DNA of 64,000 nucleotides from Candidatus Phaeomarinobacter ectocarpi (GCF_000689395.1 NZ_HG966617.1:878753-942752); one strand, 5' to 3'; positions 41,235-50,501 are shown, counted from the stretch's first letter. Notes: generated by a model not told the origin, from the letters alone. Program-made: numbers and translations.

Positions 41235-42170
41235 ATGCCCCTCACATTTCTTCAAAAACGGGCCGCTCAGGCCATCATCAATGTTTTTGAGACAGGAACA
41301 CCCGGCGGTGACTATGCCATGGTCACGCTGTTGCCTGGTGATAGCGGCCATCTCACCTATGGCCGGGCGCAGACTACGCTTGGCTCGGGCAACCTGCATC
41401 TGCTCATAAAGGCGTATTGCGATGCTGCAAATGCGGCCCTGTCCAGTCAGCTATCTGGATTCCTGAGACGGCTTGAAGACATCGACCTGACTTTGGATCA
41501 CGATTTCGAGTTTCGCTCACTCCTGATGCAAGGTGGTGCCGACCCGGTCATGCAGGACGTCCAGGATGCCTTCTTTGATCGTCTATATTGGACACCGGCG
41601 GAGGTTGCCGCGGGCAACCTGGGCATCGGTGATCCTTTAGCACTTGCTGTGGTCTATGATGGAAAGGTGCATGGGTCATGGATACGTATCCGAGACCGCG
41701 TCAACGAGCGGCACGGGCGGCCTGATACCATCGGTCAGCGCGGCTGGGTGCATCGTTACATTGCTGAGCGACGCGCGTGGCTGGCCGGACACTCCAACCA
41801 TTTGTTGAGGCGTACTGTCTACCGGATGGATGCATTTTCCTCCCTGATGGACAGCAACAATTGGTCCCTTGCGCTCCCGTTTTCAGTGCGCGGGCAAGAG
41901 ATCAACCAACACGTCCTCGGCGCGCCACCTGTGCGCGTCACTGCCGAAGATACGCAACAGCGGACACTACGGCTGACCATGCCAACGATGACCGGGTCGG
42001 ACGTTGAGGCGCTTGAACGTGCGCTCGCCGAGCGTGGCTGGGCCATCAACATTGATGGTGTATTTGATGAGGGCACGAAGCGTTGCGTCACCCAGTTCCA
42101 GGACGAAGTTGGCCTTGTTGCTGATGGCATTGCCGGTCCCGCGACGCTGTCAGCGCTGGATCTGGCCTGA
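41235..42170 (+). CDS. Chitosanase (GH46)-like protein with peptidoglycan-binding domain
   Basis: A 311-residue protein with no visible signal peptide. The N-terminal domain fits the lysozyme-like GH46 chitosanase pattern: QKRAAQAIINVFETGTPGGD with candidate catalytic Glu19, then LLPGDSGHLTYGRAQTTLGS with candidate Asp36, spaced like the Glu/Asp pair of known GH46 enzymes. The C-terminus (about 245-311) is a peptidoglycan-binding type 1 domain (GSDVEALERALAERGWAINI, then DGVFDEGTKRCVTQFQDEVG). It is inserted between ccmI and ccmE. Function is inferred only. Confidence 0.75.
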   Translation: MPLTFLQKRAAQAIINVFETGTPGGDYAMVTLLPGDSGHLTYGRAQTTLGSGNLHLLIKAYCDAANAALSSQLSGFLRRLEDIDLTLDHDFEFRSLLMQGGADPVMQDVQDAFFDRLYWTPAEVAAGNLGIGDPLALAVVYDGKVHGSWIRIRDRVNERHGRPDTIGQRGWVHRYIAERRAWLAGHSNHLLRRTVYRMDAFSSLMDSNNWSLALPFSVRGQEINQHVLGAPPVRVTAEDTQQRTLRLTMPTMTGSDVEALERALAERGWAINIDGVFDEGTKRCVTQFQDEVGLVADGIAGPATLSALDLA

Positions 42171-42270
42171 TCGCACACACCCCTGACGCTGAAGATCAAA
42201 TCCCCATTTTGACTATGCGATCTTTTGACCGTTGGGCGGATGGACAGTGGGGCGGTATATTGATCGTCAA

Positions 42271-42729
42271 ATGACCCGCACCAGAAAACCACGCACCCGC
42301 AAGTCCTACCGCGCCGCCTTTATTGGCGTGTCTTTACTTGTTCTCGGCGCCGCCGTGATTCTTGCGCTTAGTGCGCTTGAGGATACGGTGGTCTTTTTCT
42401 ACAGCCCCACAGACGTGGCCGAAAAAGGTATGCCGGTGGGTGAGTATGCCCGCATCGGCGGACTGGTGGTCGAGGGAAGCGTCAGCAAAGAGGGGGCTTC
42501 AACCATCTTCTCCGTGACGGACACCCAAAACAGTATTCAAGTCGCATATGGCGGCATATTGCCGGATCTGTTTAGAGAGGGGCAGGGCATTGTGGCTGAG
42601 GGTGAGTTCGAGGTGACAGGACGGTTTGAAGCGTCCCGGGTGCTTGCCAAACACGATGAAAACTACATGCCTCCTGAGGTCGCTGATGCATTGAAGGCAT
42701 CAGGCCAGTGGAAGGAAACAACCGAATGA
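42271..42729 (+). CDS. ccmE: Cytochrome c maturation heme chaperone CcmE
   Basis: Membrane-anchored periplasmic heme chaperone, 152 residues. One N-terminal helix (about 14-36) is followed by a beta-barrel domain and the heme-attachment motif HDENY, with covalent-heme His128 and Tyr132. LAKHDENYMPPEVADALK is canonical. The start ATG at 42271 gives the usual length; the Shine-Dalgarno is weak. Its stop overlaps the ccmF start (ATGA). Confidence 0.94.
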   Translation: MTRTRKPRTRKSYRAAFIGVSLLVLGAAVILALSALEDTVVFFYSPTDVAEKGMPVGEYARIGGLVVEGSVSKEGASTIFSVTDTQNSIQVAYGGILPDLFREGQGIVAEGEFEVTGRFEASRVLAKHDENYMPPEVADALKASGQWKETTE

Positions 42730-44732
42730 TTCCTGAAATCGGGCATTTTGCGCTGGTTCTTGCCCTGGCTGTCGCGGTTGTACAAACCGGCCTTGGTTTA
42801 TATGGGCCGGCGTTGGCAGACGCGCGATTGATGGTGATGGCATCGCGGGCAGCAAGCCTTCAGGTGATCTTGCTGATCGTGTCTTTTGCTGCGCTGACCT
42901 ATGCATTCGTGACGTCGGACTTTTCCGTCATCAATGTCTATGAGAACAGCCACTCAGCCAAACCGATGCTCTACAAGGTTACTGGTGTTTGGGGGAACCA
43001 TGAAGGGTCGATGCTGCTGTGGGTTCTGATCCTGGCAATCTTCGGTGCCAGCGTGGCCAATTTCGGCGCAAATCTTCCAGACTCGCTGAAGGCACGGGTT
43101 CTGGGCGTACAGGGGCTCATTGGCGCGGTGTTCAGCCTGTTCGTGGTGCTGGCGTCTAATCCCTTCGTGCGTCTGTCACCCACGCCGATAAACGGCACGG
43201 ACCTCAACCCGCTCCTTCAGGACCCGGGCCTCGCTTTTCATCCGCCGTTTCTTTACGGCGGCTATGTGGGGTTGTCGGTAGCCTTCTCATTTGCTGCGGC
43301 GGCTCTCATCGAAGGTCGCGTTGACGCCGCATGGGCCCGCTGGGTGCGTCCATGGGCGCTGGCCGCGTGGGCATCACTGACTGTCGGCATCGCACTTGGT
43401 AGCTGGTGGGCGTATTACGAGTTGGGTTGGGGCGGATACTGGTTCTGGGATCCGGTTGAAAACGCATCACTCATGCCTTGGCTGGCAGCAACGGCCTTGC
43501 TCCATTCCGCAATCGTTGTCGAACGACGCGGTGCATTGAAGTCTTGGACTGTGTTGCTGGCCATTCTGGCATTCTCGCTGTCCTTGTTGGGTACATTCCT
43601 CGTGCGCTCCGGCGTGCTCACGTCTGTGCATGCTTTTGCTGTTGATCCTGAACGTGGCCTTTTCATACTGGCCATACTGATCTTCTTCATTGGCGGGGCT
43701 TTGGCGCTCTACGCATGGCGGGCCCCAAGCCTCAAACTTGGCGGGCTTTTTGCGCCTGTGAGCCGTGAGTCCGCGCTGGTGATCAACAATTTGTTGCTCA
43801 CCGCGTCAACGGCCGCTGTGCTCATCGGCACTCTGTACCCGCTCGTCCTTGAAGGGGTGACCGGCGAAAAAATCTCGGTCGGGCCGCCATTCTTCAATGG
43901 CACGTTCATTCCCATCATCCTTCCCTTGCTGCTGTTGGTGCCATTCGGCCCAATGCTGGCGTGGAAACGCGCAGACGCCCTCGCGACAGCGCAACGGCTC
44001 TATGCTGCTGCCGTAGCCGCCCTTGTTGTGGGGCTCATCGCACTCTTTGTGGTCGAGGGCGCGCCGATTTTGGCCGCTGTCGGTTTGGCCATTGCGACTT
44101 GGTTGGTTGTCGGAGCGGGCGTTGAAATTGCCGAACGTGTGAAGCTCGGCAAAATTCCGTTTGGCCAAAGCATGAATCGTCTCAAAGGCTTGCCGCGTTC
44201 TGCATGGGGCACGGCAATCGCCCACGCAGGTGTCGGCGTACTCGTTTTCGGCGTGGTGGGTGTTACAGCAGGTGCGCAGGAACGCGTGGTGCTGATGCAA
44301 GCAGGCCAGACGCTTGAGATCGGCCCCTATGAGCTGACCTTTGAAGGCGTTACTCCTGCACCCGGGCCCAACTACGAAGCAGATCGCGGCATCTTCACTG
44401 TCAACCGTGATGGCACTGCTGTGGGTCAGCTCACACCGGAAAAACGCTTCTACCCGGTCGCGAAGATGCCAACAACCGAAGCTGCTATCCGCACGACCAT
44501 CCTTGATGATGTGTATGTGGTGCTTGGCGATCCGCAACCCGGCGCCGCACCAGGCCAAACGCAGTGGATTGTTCGCGCCTATCACAATCCGCTTCAGCCG
44601 CTGGTATGGGTAGGCTGCATCATCATGGTGCTGGGCAGCGTCGTATCTCTGTCTGACAGGCGGCTGCGCGTCGGTGCGCCCGCTCGCAGGAAAGAGAATA
44701 CTCCCCCAGCAGCCGGCGAGGCGGCCGCATGA
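42726..44732 (+). CDS. ccmF: Cytochrome c heme lyase subunit CcmF
   Basis: Large polytopic inner-membrane protein (668 aa) that joins heme from CcmE to apocytochrome c together with CcmH and CcmI. The WWD-type heme-handling motif WGGYWFWDPVENASLMPWLA lies near residues 232-251. Further conserved stretches are WGNHEGSMLLWV, DPGLAFHPPFLYGGYVGLSV and GTFLVRSGVLTSVHAFAVDP. About 13-15 membrane helices are visible. It overlaps both neighbours by 4 bp. Confidence 0.95.
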   Translation: MIPEIGHFALVLALAVAVVQTGLGLYGPALADARLMVMASRAASLQVILLIVSFAALTYAFVTSDFSVINVYENSHSAKPMLYKVTGVWGNHEGSMLLWVLILAIFGASVANFGANLPDSLKARVLGVQGLIGAVFSLFVVLASNPFVRLSPTPINGTDLNPLLQDPGLAFHPPFLYGGYVGLSVAFSFAAAALIEGRVDAAWARWVRPWALAAWASLTVGIALGSWWAYYELGWGGYWFWDPVENASLMPWLAATALLHSAIVVERRGALKSWTVLLAILAFSLSLLGTFLVRSGVLTSVHAFAVDPERGLFILAILIFFIGGALALYAWRAPSLKLGGLFAPVSRESALVINNLLLTASTAAVLIGTLYPLVLEGVTGEKISVGPPFFNGTFIPIILPLLLLVPFGPMLAWKRADALATAQRLYAAAVAALVVGLIALFVVEGAPILAAVGLAIATWLVVGAGVEIAERVKLGKIPFGQSMNRLKGLPRSAWGTAIAHAGVGVLVFGVVGVTAGAQERVVLMQAGQTLEIGPYELTFEGVTPAPGPNYEADRGIFTVNRDGTAVGQLTPEKRFYPVAKMPTTEAAIRTTILDDVYVVLGDPQPGAAPGQTQWIVRAYHNPLQPLVWVGCIIMVLGSVVSLSDRRLRVGAPARRKENTPPAAGEAAA

Positions 44733-45235
44733 GTATGTGCGCTGCGTGGCTGGTCCAGGTGCTCAAGGCTGGCCTTCTCGGCCTTGCAGTGGTCATGGCC
44801 GTTGCGACTGCACCAGGGCAGGCTTATGAGCCGAGCGAAGTTCTCAGCGACCCAGCCTTGGAATCAAGGGCCCGCGCGTTGAGCGCTGACCTGCGCTGCA
44901 TGGTGTGCCAGAACCAGTCTATCGACGATTCCAATGCACCTTTGGCAAAGGACCTGCGCATCTTGGTTCGCGACCGTCTGGTTCAGGGCGACACCGACGA
45001 AGAGGTGATGGACTACGTGGTGGATCGATATGGCGAATATGTGCTGCTGCGGCCCCGCGTGGCCCCACACACCTATTTGCTCTGGTTTGGGCCGTTCATC
45101 GTCTTGTTATTGGCCGGGGGGCTTGCGGTTCGTTACTTTATGAGCCGCAGCGCTGACAGCTTGGCGGAAGAGGGCACTCCATTAAGCGAAGAAGAGCGCC
45201 TGCGGGTTGGTCAGATTTTGGGCAAATCCGACTGA
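44729..45235 (+). CDS. ccmH: Cytochrome c maturation protein CcmH (CycL)
   Basis: Thiol oxidoreductase, 168 residues, that keeps the apocytochrome c cysteines reduced for heme ligation. It has a signal or anchor segment (about 8-32), the redox motif LRCMVCQNQ with Cys57 and Cys60, DRYGEYVLLRPRV, and a C-terminal membrane helix (about 110-130). It is the last gene of the ccm cluster. No ccmABCD or ccmG genes are in the window. Confidence 0.94.
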   Translation: MSMCAAWLVQVLKAGLLGLAVVMAVATAPGQAYEPSEVLSDPALESRARALSADLRCMVCQNQSIDDSNAPLAKDLRILVRDRLVQGDTDEEVMDYVVDRYGEYVLLRPRVAPHTYLLWFGPFIVLLLAGGLAVRYFMSRSADSLAEEGTPLSEEERLRVGQILGKSD

Positions 45236-45277
45236 CAGCAACCGTCAGTGCCCCAACAAGTCAAAGAATGGGGCACC

Positions 45278-46522
45278 ATGGCCAAGCAGATACAACGCAT
45301 CGAATTCACAGGTAGCCTTGGCGAGAAGCTGGCTGGCCGGCTTGAGATGCCCAAGGGTCAACCGCGGGCATATGCGCTTTTTGCCCATTGCTTTACCTGC
45401 TCCAAAGACATTTTTGCCGCGACCCGCATTGCGTCCCGGCTGTGTGATCACGGTATTGCAGTCCTGCGCTTTGATTTTACGGGCCTGGGCCATTCTGACG
45501 GTGACTTTGCCAACACCGATTTTTCATCCAACGTGGCTGACCTGGTTCACGCCGCAAATTATCTGCGTGATACCCACAAGGCGCCGTCCATTCTGATCGG
45601 CCATAGTCTTGGCGGAGCCGCCGTACTTGCCGCCGCAGGTGATGTGCCGGAAGCGAAGGCCGTTGCAACTATTGGAGCCCCGGCGGACGCGGCCCATGTT
45701 GCAGAGAATTTCGGCGCCAAGATCGATGATATCGAAGCGGACGGTGAAGCGGAGGTAGAGCTTGCCGGCCGACCGTTCCGCATTCGAAAAGCCTTTTTGG
45801 ACGACATTCGCAGCCAGGAAATTTCACCGCGCATCGCCAGCCTGAAGAAAGCACTCATCGTATTTCATGGTCCGCGAGATGCGACCGTGGGCATAGAAAA
45901 TGCTGAGAAGATTTTTTTGGCAGCGAAGCACCCAAAGAGCTTTGTTTCGCTGGATGATGCCGATCATCTTCTCTCCCGTCGCGCTGATGCCACCTACGTC
46001 GCTGACGTTCTGTCTTCATGGGCCACCCGGTACCTGGGTGAAGAGGCTGTGGACGAGAAGGCACTCGTAAAGCCGGATCCCGAACGCGTCACAGTTGTAG
46101 AAACCCGCAACGGCAAGTTTCAGGCGCAGGTCCTAGCAGGTGATCATATTCAGCTTGCCGACGAGCCGGAAAGCTATGGCGGGTTGGATACCGGACCGAC
46201 GCCATATCAATATCTGAACGCTGCACTTGGTGCATGCACAGCCATGACCATGCGGCTTTATGCGGACCGGAAATCAATTCCCATGGAACGCGTAGTTGTC
46301 CGTGTAGGCCATGACCGCATTCATGTTGATGACTGTGAGGAATGTGCTGCCACAGATGGCAATACGCAGGGTCAGGTTGATGTCATGAATCGGGAAATCG
46401 AAGTATCCGGAACTTTGGATGATGAGCAGCGCAGCAAACTGATGGAGATAGCGGATAAGTGCCCCGTCCATCGCACCCTGGAAAACAAGCTTGTGGTCCG
46501 CACAACCCAAACCGGAACGTGA
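45278..46522 (+). CDS. Bifunctional alpha/beta hydrolase-OsmC fusion protein
   Basis: A 414-residue cytosolic fusion. Residues 1 to about 255 form an alpha/beta hydrolase with nucleophile Ser110 (GHSLGG), Asp in FHGPRDATVG and His in DDADHLLSRRA. Residues about 270-414 form an OsmC/Ohr-type domain with the peroxidatic Cys in LGACTAMTMRLYADRK and the second Cys in DKCPVHRTLENKL. The OsmC part would reduce organic peroxides; the role of the hydrolase is unknown. This fusion is a recognised family. It occupies the place where rhizobial relatives of this region have degP. Confidence 0.9.
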   Translation: MAKQIQRIEFTGSLGEKLAGRLEMPKGQPRAYALFAHCFTCSKDIFAATRIASRLCDHGIAVLRFDFTGLGHSDGDFANTDFSSNVADLVHAANYLRDTHKAPSILIGHSLGGAAVLAAAGDVPEAKAVATIGAPADAAHVAENFGAKIDDIEADGEAEVELAGRPFRIRKAFLDDIRSQEISPRIASLKKALIVFHGPRDATVGIENAEKIFLAAKHPKSFVSLDDADHLLSRRADATYVADVLSSWATRYLGEEAVDEKALVKPDPERVTVVETRNGKFQAQVLAGDHIQLADEPESYGGLDTGPTPYQYLNAALGACTAMTMRLYADRKSIPMERVVVRVGHDRIHVDDCEECAATDGNTQGQVDVMNREIEVSGTLDDEQRSKLMEIADKCPVHRTLENKLVVRTTQTGT

Positions 46523-46831
46523 CGCTTCATTACCAAAATGTCATGTGGCCGCAAGCGGGCTGTAAGGCTGGGGAGCCGAAACTCTTAAGTATTCCGGGAT
46601 GCTGTGTTGGGTCATTTGATTCGGCGCAGCAAATTGGAGGCGGCCCTTTTCAAATTCCATCACACAGGGTCGTTCAAGTCGCCGCACCGGCGCCACGTTG
46701 TTTCGTGTTCCCCCACGAGTGCGCCGGTGCGGCCTTTTTCTCTCCAAATCGCGCTGCTTAGTTGGCAGCACAGCCCCGGTAACCGCTGGTAGCGGCACGC
46801 CGCTGCCCGGCGTAAGCTGGAGGTCGAAGCG
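46523..46831. other. Gene-free 309-bp stretch
   Basis: No plausible coding frame. It contains a strong terminator at 46681-46739, then a GC-rich, hairpin-prone leader (46748-46815) before the second response regulator gene. The 158 nt between the OsmC-fusion stop and the terminator are unexplained and could be a long 3' UTR or a small RNA. Confidence 0.55.
46681..46739 (+). terminator. Terminator with a large structured loop
   Basis: A 13-bp perfect stem (46681-46693 with 46721-46733) followed by C and five T. The 27-nt loop holds a smaller hairpin, CACG (46694-46697) with CGTG (46704-46707). It ends transcription from the OsmC-fusion side. Confidence 0.8.
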
Positions 46832-47548
46832 ATGCAGCAGCAAACACTTCAAACCGTAGGAGAAGACGTGCGCGTCCTTGTTGTGGAAGATGACGTCGAG
46901 GCAGCCGCCTACATCGTCAAGGGTCTGCGCGAAAGCGGCCATGTGGTCGATCACGCTGCGGACGGCGACGATGGGTTGAACCTCGCCATGTCCGGCCAAT
47001 TTGATGTGCTGGTCATAGACCGCATGCTGCCCAAGCAGGATGGATTGTCGGTGGTTTCTTCTCTGCGCGACGAAGGCCGCACGACGCCGGTCTTATTCCT
47101 CAGCGCGCTGGGTGAAGTAGAAGATCGCGTCAGCGGCCTGCGCGCCGGCGGTGACGACTATCTGACAAAGCCGTTCGCCTTCGCTGAACTCCTTGCTCGC
47201 ATCGAGGTGCTTGTTCGGCGTGCCAGCCCAGGTGAAGCGCAGCAAACACGTATGCGGGTCGGAGGTCTCGAAATGGATCTTCTGTCGCGCAAGGTGACAC
47301 GCGATGGCACCGATATTGATCTGCAGCCGCGAGAGTTCCGCCTGCTGGAGTACCTCATGAAGCACGCCGGACAGGTTGTTACCCGAACGATGTTGCTTGA
47401 AAATGTCTGGGAGTATCATTTCGATCCGCAGACCAATGTGATCGACGTTCATGTGTCGCGCTTGCGAGCCAAGATCGACAAGAACTTTGAGACGCCACTG
47501 CTCCATACGGTGCGTGGCGCGGGCTATACGTTGCGTGCCCCAGAATAA
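46832..47548 (+). CDS. OmpR-family response regulator
   Basis: A 238-residue regulator with receiver-domain acidic residues VEDDVEAA (19-26), phosphoacceptor D63 (VLVIDRMLPKQDG) and Lys in YLTKPF, then a winged-helix output domain (LQPREFRLLEYLMKHAGQVV, LLHTVRGAGYTLR). The ATG at 46832 has GGAGG upstream; a GTG at residue 13 is the alternative. It overlaps the kinase gene by 14 bp. By position (after ccm, before glnE) it is the counterpart of a rhizobial pair located between cycHJKL-degP and glnE. Confidence 0.91.
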   Translation: MQQQTLQTVGEDVRVLVVEDDVEAAAYIVKGLRESGHVVDHAADGDDGLNLAMSGQFDVLVIDRMLPKQDGLSVVSSLRDEGRTTPVLFLSALGEVEDRVSGLRAGGDDYLTKPFAFAELLARIEVLVRRASPGEAQQTRMRVGGLEMDLLSRKVTRDGTDIDLQPREFRLLEYLMKHAGQVVTRTMLLENVWEYHFDPQTNVIDVHVSRLRAKIDKNFETPLLHTVRGAGYTLRAPE

Positions 47549-48950
47549 GCTCCTTTCCACGACAACTTTCCGGCTGGCGCTGGTTTATCTCGCCCTGTTT
47601 CTGGCGTCCGCCAGCGCCTTGCTCGGATACCTGTATTGGAACACTGCCGGGTTCCTGGCCCGCCAGACCGAGGCAACAGTGCAGGCGGAAACAACTGCAC
47701 TTGTCACCCAGCTTGATGAAAGCGGCCGTGCTGGTCTGGTCCTCGCTGTGATTACCAAGGCACGTGATCCCCGGCAGAACCTCTATCTGCTGGAGGACAC
47801 GAATGGCGAAAAGCTAGGTGGCAACTTGGATGTATGGCCGGACGCCCAACCAGGTGATGGCGGGTGGATAAGCTTTGACTATGGTCGCCGCACGGTCGAA
47901 GGCGAGATTGAAACACACGAAGCGCAGGCAATCGCGACCCGGCTTCCAGATGATATGCGTCTGCTGGTCGGCCAGGACATTGAAGAACGTCGCCGCCTTG
48001 AAGCGCAAATAACCAATGCTCTTGCGTGGGCCGTGGCCGCCATGATCGTGCTTGGCATTGTCGGTGGCGCAATCATCAGCCGCAACGTTGTGGCGCGAAT
48101 TGATGACATCAATCGCACTGCCAAGGACATTATGGGTGGTGAGCTCTCACGGCGCATTCCCGTCTCGGGTGCCGGCGACGAAATTGATCAGCTTGCGGAA
48201 AACCTCAACGACATGCTCGACCAAATCGAGCGTTTGATGTCCGGCATGCGTCAGGTGACAGACAATATTGCCCATGACCTTAGAAGTCCGCTCAATCGTC
48301 TGCGTAACCGCCTGGAGGTTACCTTGATGAAACCGGCAACCCAGGAAGAGTACACCGAAGCACTTGAGCGGTCCATTTTTGAAGCAGACGAACTTCTGGG
48401 CACTTTCAACGCGCTCCTGTTGATCGCCCGCGCCGAAGCGGGTGCGGCGAGAGATGGCATGGCTTGGGTCGATTTGAGTGCCCTGGCTCAGGATGCAGCT
48501 GAGCTCTATGAGCCGGTAGCGGACGAAGCGGGCCTCTCCCTGACCCTGGATATCGAGCCGGAGCTTGAATATCGCGGCCACCGGGAGTTGTTGGCTCAGG
48601 CAATCGCCAACTTGCTGGACAACGCAATCAAACATGCAGGCGGTGCAGCGGGCGGCTCAGCGGTTCAGCTCTCGGTCAAGAGCCGCGGCATGCTGGGCGC
48701 TGAGGTTACCGTGGCTGACAATGGTCCAGGTGTCGGGATTGATGACCGGGAGCGCGTGCTTGGAAGGTTTGTGCGCCTTGAGCAGAGTCGCAATACGCCT
48801 GGTAGTGGTCTTGGTCTGAGCCTTGTAAGTGCCGTGACGCGCCTGCATGGCGGTGACCTGCGGCTTGAAGACAATCAGCCCGGCCTGCGGGTTGTTATCT
48901 CGCTCGCCAGACGTGCCCGTCGCCGCCCCAGCGAAATGGCAGCTGAATAG
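47535..48950 (+). CDS. Sensor histidine kinase with HAMP domain
   Basis: A 471-residue inner-membrane kinase with transmembrane helices near 13-33 and 162-182, a periplasmic domain between them, a HAMP linker (183-235), H-box VTDNIAHDLRSPLNRLRNRL with H247, N-box NLLDNAIKHAGG, and ATP-binding DNGPGVG and PGSGLGLSLV. The start is taken as GTG 47535, inside the end of the response regulator gene, because no ATG precedes the first helix. It is the cognate partner by position. The signal is unknown. Confidence 0.9.
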   Translation: MPQNKLLSTTTFRLALVYLALFLASASALLGYLYWNTAGFLARQTEATVQAETTALVTQLDESGRAGLVLAVITKARDPRQNLYLLEDTNGEKLGGNLDVWPDAQPGDGGWISFDYGRRTVEGEIETHEAQAIATRLPDDMRLLVGQDIEERRRLEAQITNALAWAVAAMIVLGIVGGAIISRNVVARIDDINRTAKDIMGGELSRRIPVSGAGDEIDQLAENLNDMLDQIERLMSGMRQVTDNIAHDLRSPLNRLRNRLEVTLMKPATQEEYTEALERSIFEADELLGTFNALLLIARAEAGAARDGMAWVDLSALAQDAAELYEPVADEAGLSLTLDIEPELEYRGHRELLAQAIANLLDNAIKHAGGAAGGSAVQLSVKSRGMLGAEVTVADNGPGVGIDDRERVLGRFVRLEQSRNTPGSGLGLSLVSAVTRLHGGDLRLEDNQPGLRVVISLARRARRRPSEMAAE

Positions 48951-48962
48951 GGCTCCGTGAAA

Positions 48963-49832
48963 CTAGCCGATAGTGGTCTTCGCAACTTCGTTTGCCACAC
49001 GGTTCTCGATTGTGCCCACATCGCCGATTTCTATTCGAACCACGTCGCCATCTTTTAGAAACTGTGGCGGGTCCATTGCCGCTCCCACACCCTCAGGTGT
49101 GCCGGTGAAAATCAGGTCACCCGGTTCCAGTGTAAAGGCGGTGGTCAGGTGCTCAATCTGTTCCCGAATTGAATGGATCATCGACGATGTATTGGAGCTT
49201 TGACGCTCTTCCCCATTGACCGAGGCCTTGATCGTCAAGTTTTGAGGGTCCTCAATCTCGTCAGCGGTGACCATCCAAGGTCCGATTGGCCCATGTGTGT
49301 CGAAACTTTTTCCCATCTGCATGGTCGGTGTACGCCGTTGCCAGTCACGCACTGACACATCGTTTCCCACCATGTATCCGGCAATGACCTCGTGAGCCCG
49401 CTCTGCCGGGACATGCCGACATCGCTTGCCAATGACCACCACCAACTCACCCTCATAGTCCACCATGTCGGATGCGACGGGCTTGTCGATAACGTCATTT
49501 GGGCCCGCAATACAGGTGCGTTGTTTATTGAACCAGATTTGATGCGGCGACACCTCACGCCCTGTCTCCTCAACATGGGCCCGGTAGTTGAGGCCGATCG
49601 CAAGAATTTTCCCCGGCACCGGAATGGGTGCCAGAAAGGTTGCGTCGTCAAGCGGCAGCGGAGGAACGTCCGCGACAGACTTGGAAATCCGCTCCAGTAG
49701 GACCTCAGACTCAGGCAATACGGCCATCAGGTCCTTGGGCATATCTGCAGAATCTGGAATCGGACGCACACCCCTATCATCAACAACCCCAAGGCTTTGG
49801 CGTCCGTTGTGTATCAGCGATGCAATCCGCAT
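48963..49832 (-). CDS. Fumarylacetoacetate hydrolase family protein
   Basis: A 289-residue metal-dependent hydrolase, decarboxylase or isomerase of the FAH superfamily. The N-terminal GKILAIGLNYRAHVEETGRE and the metal-binding acidic residues in DYEGELVVVIGKRCRHV and VGNDVSVRDWQRR are clear. IFTGTPEGVGAAMDPPQFLK is near the C-terminus. The family acts on beta-diketo acids from aromatic or sugar catabolism; the substrate here is unknown. It converges on the sensor-kinase gene with 12 bp between stops. Confidence 0.9.
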   Translation of the reverse strand: MRIASLIHNGRQSLGVVDDRGVRPIPDSADMPKDLMAVLPESEVLLERISKSVADVPPLPLDDATFLAPIPVPGKILAIGLNYRAHVEETGREVSPHQIWFNKQRTCIAGPNDVIDKPVASDMVDYEGELVVVIGKRCRHVPAERAHEVIAGYMVGNDVSVRDWQRRTPTMQMGKSFDTHGPIGPWMVTADEIEDPQNLTIKASVNGEERQSSNTSSMIHSIREQIEHLTTAFTLEPGDLIFTGTPEGVGAAMDPPQFLKDGDVVRIEIGDVGTIENRVANEVAKTTIG

Positions 49833-49917
49833 TGTTATGTCCTTTCAAATCCGACCCCTGGTTGTGCATACTATGGGTCGGCTATTTCTGCATTCGTTTG
49901 TTCACAAGGAAATCTCG

Positions 49918-50487
49918 ATGGAAATCCTGCTTGGCCTGATCGCTGTCGTGCTGATAGGCGGCTATGTTTGGTACGTCACACTCATTGGGCGGCGCAATCG
50001 GGCGTTGGAAGCCTTGTCATCTATCGACGTACAGCTGCGCAAACGTCATGACCTTATCCCAAATGTTCTCAAGATCGCCCAGCGCTTCATGGAGCATGAA
50101 AAGGAATTGCTCACAGAAGTGACGGAGCTGCGCGCCAATGCAATGTCCGATTACGACAAATCTGACCCTGCAGCAGTCAAAAATCATATTGAAGCGGAGC
50201 GACATCTCCAATCCGGCATGATGCGGTTTTTTGCTACGGCTGAAGCATATCCCGAGCTGCGCTCAGCAGAGACCATGGTCAATGCTCAGGAAACCTATTC
50301 CGAGGTAGAAGGACATATCTCCGCAGCGCGGCGTTTCTACAATGCCGCGGTGACAGATTTGAACAATTCAGTTCAGATTTTTCCAGGTAGTCTCATCGCC
50401 AACATGGCGGGTGTACAACAAATGCCATTCTATGAAATTGAGGAAGCCGCACGTGCTCCGGTGGACGCGTCTGACTTTCTGAAATAG
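49918..50487 (+). CDS. lemA: LemA family membrane protein
   Basis: A 189-residue protein with an N-terminal membrane helix (4-22) followed by the long helical hairpins of LemA: ALSSIDVQLRKRHDLIPNVL and AARRFYNAAVTDLNNSVQIF. The ATG at 49918 has AAGGAA upstream. Its usual partner is a membrane protein of the DUF3137 or TPM type, and a DUF3137 gene follows after 14 bp. The cellular role is not well defined. Confidence 0.93.
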   Translation: MEILLGLIAVVLIGGYVWYVTLIGRRNRALEALSSIDVQLRKRHDLIPNVLKIAQRFMEHEKELLTEVTELRANAMSDYDKSDPAAVKNHIEAERHLQSGMMRFFATAEAYPELRSAETMVNAQETYSEVEGHISAARRFYNAAVTDLNNSVQIFPGSLIANMAGVQQMPFYEIEEAARAPVDASDFLK

Positions 50488-50501
50488 CGGCAGGCGGTCT
50501 G

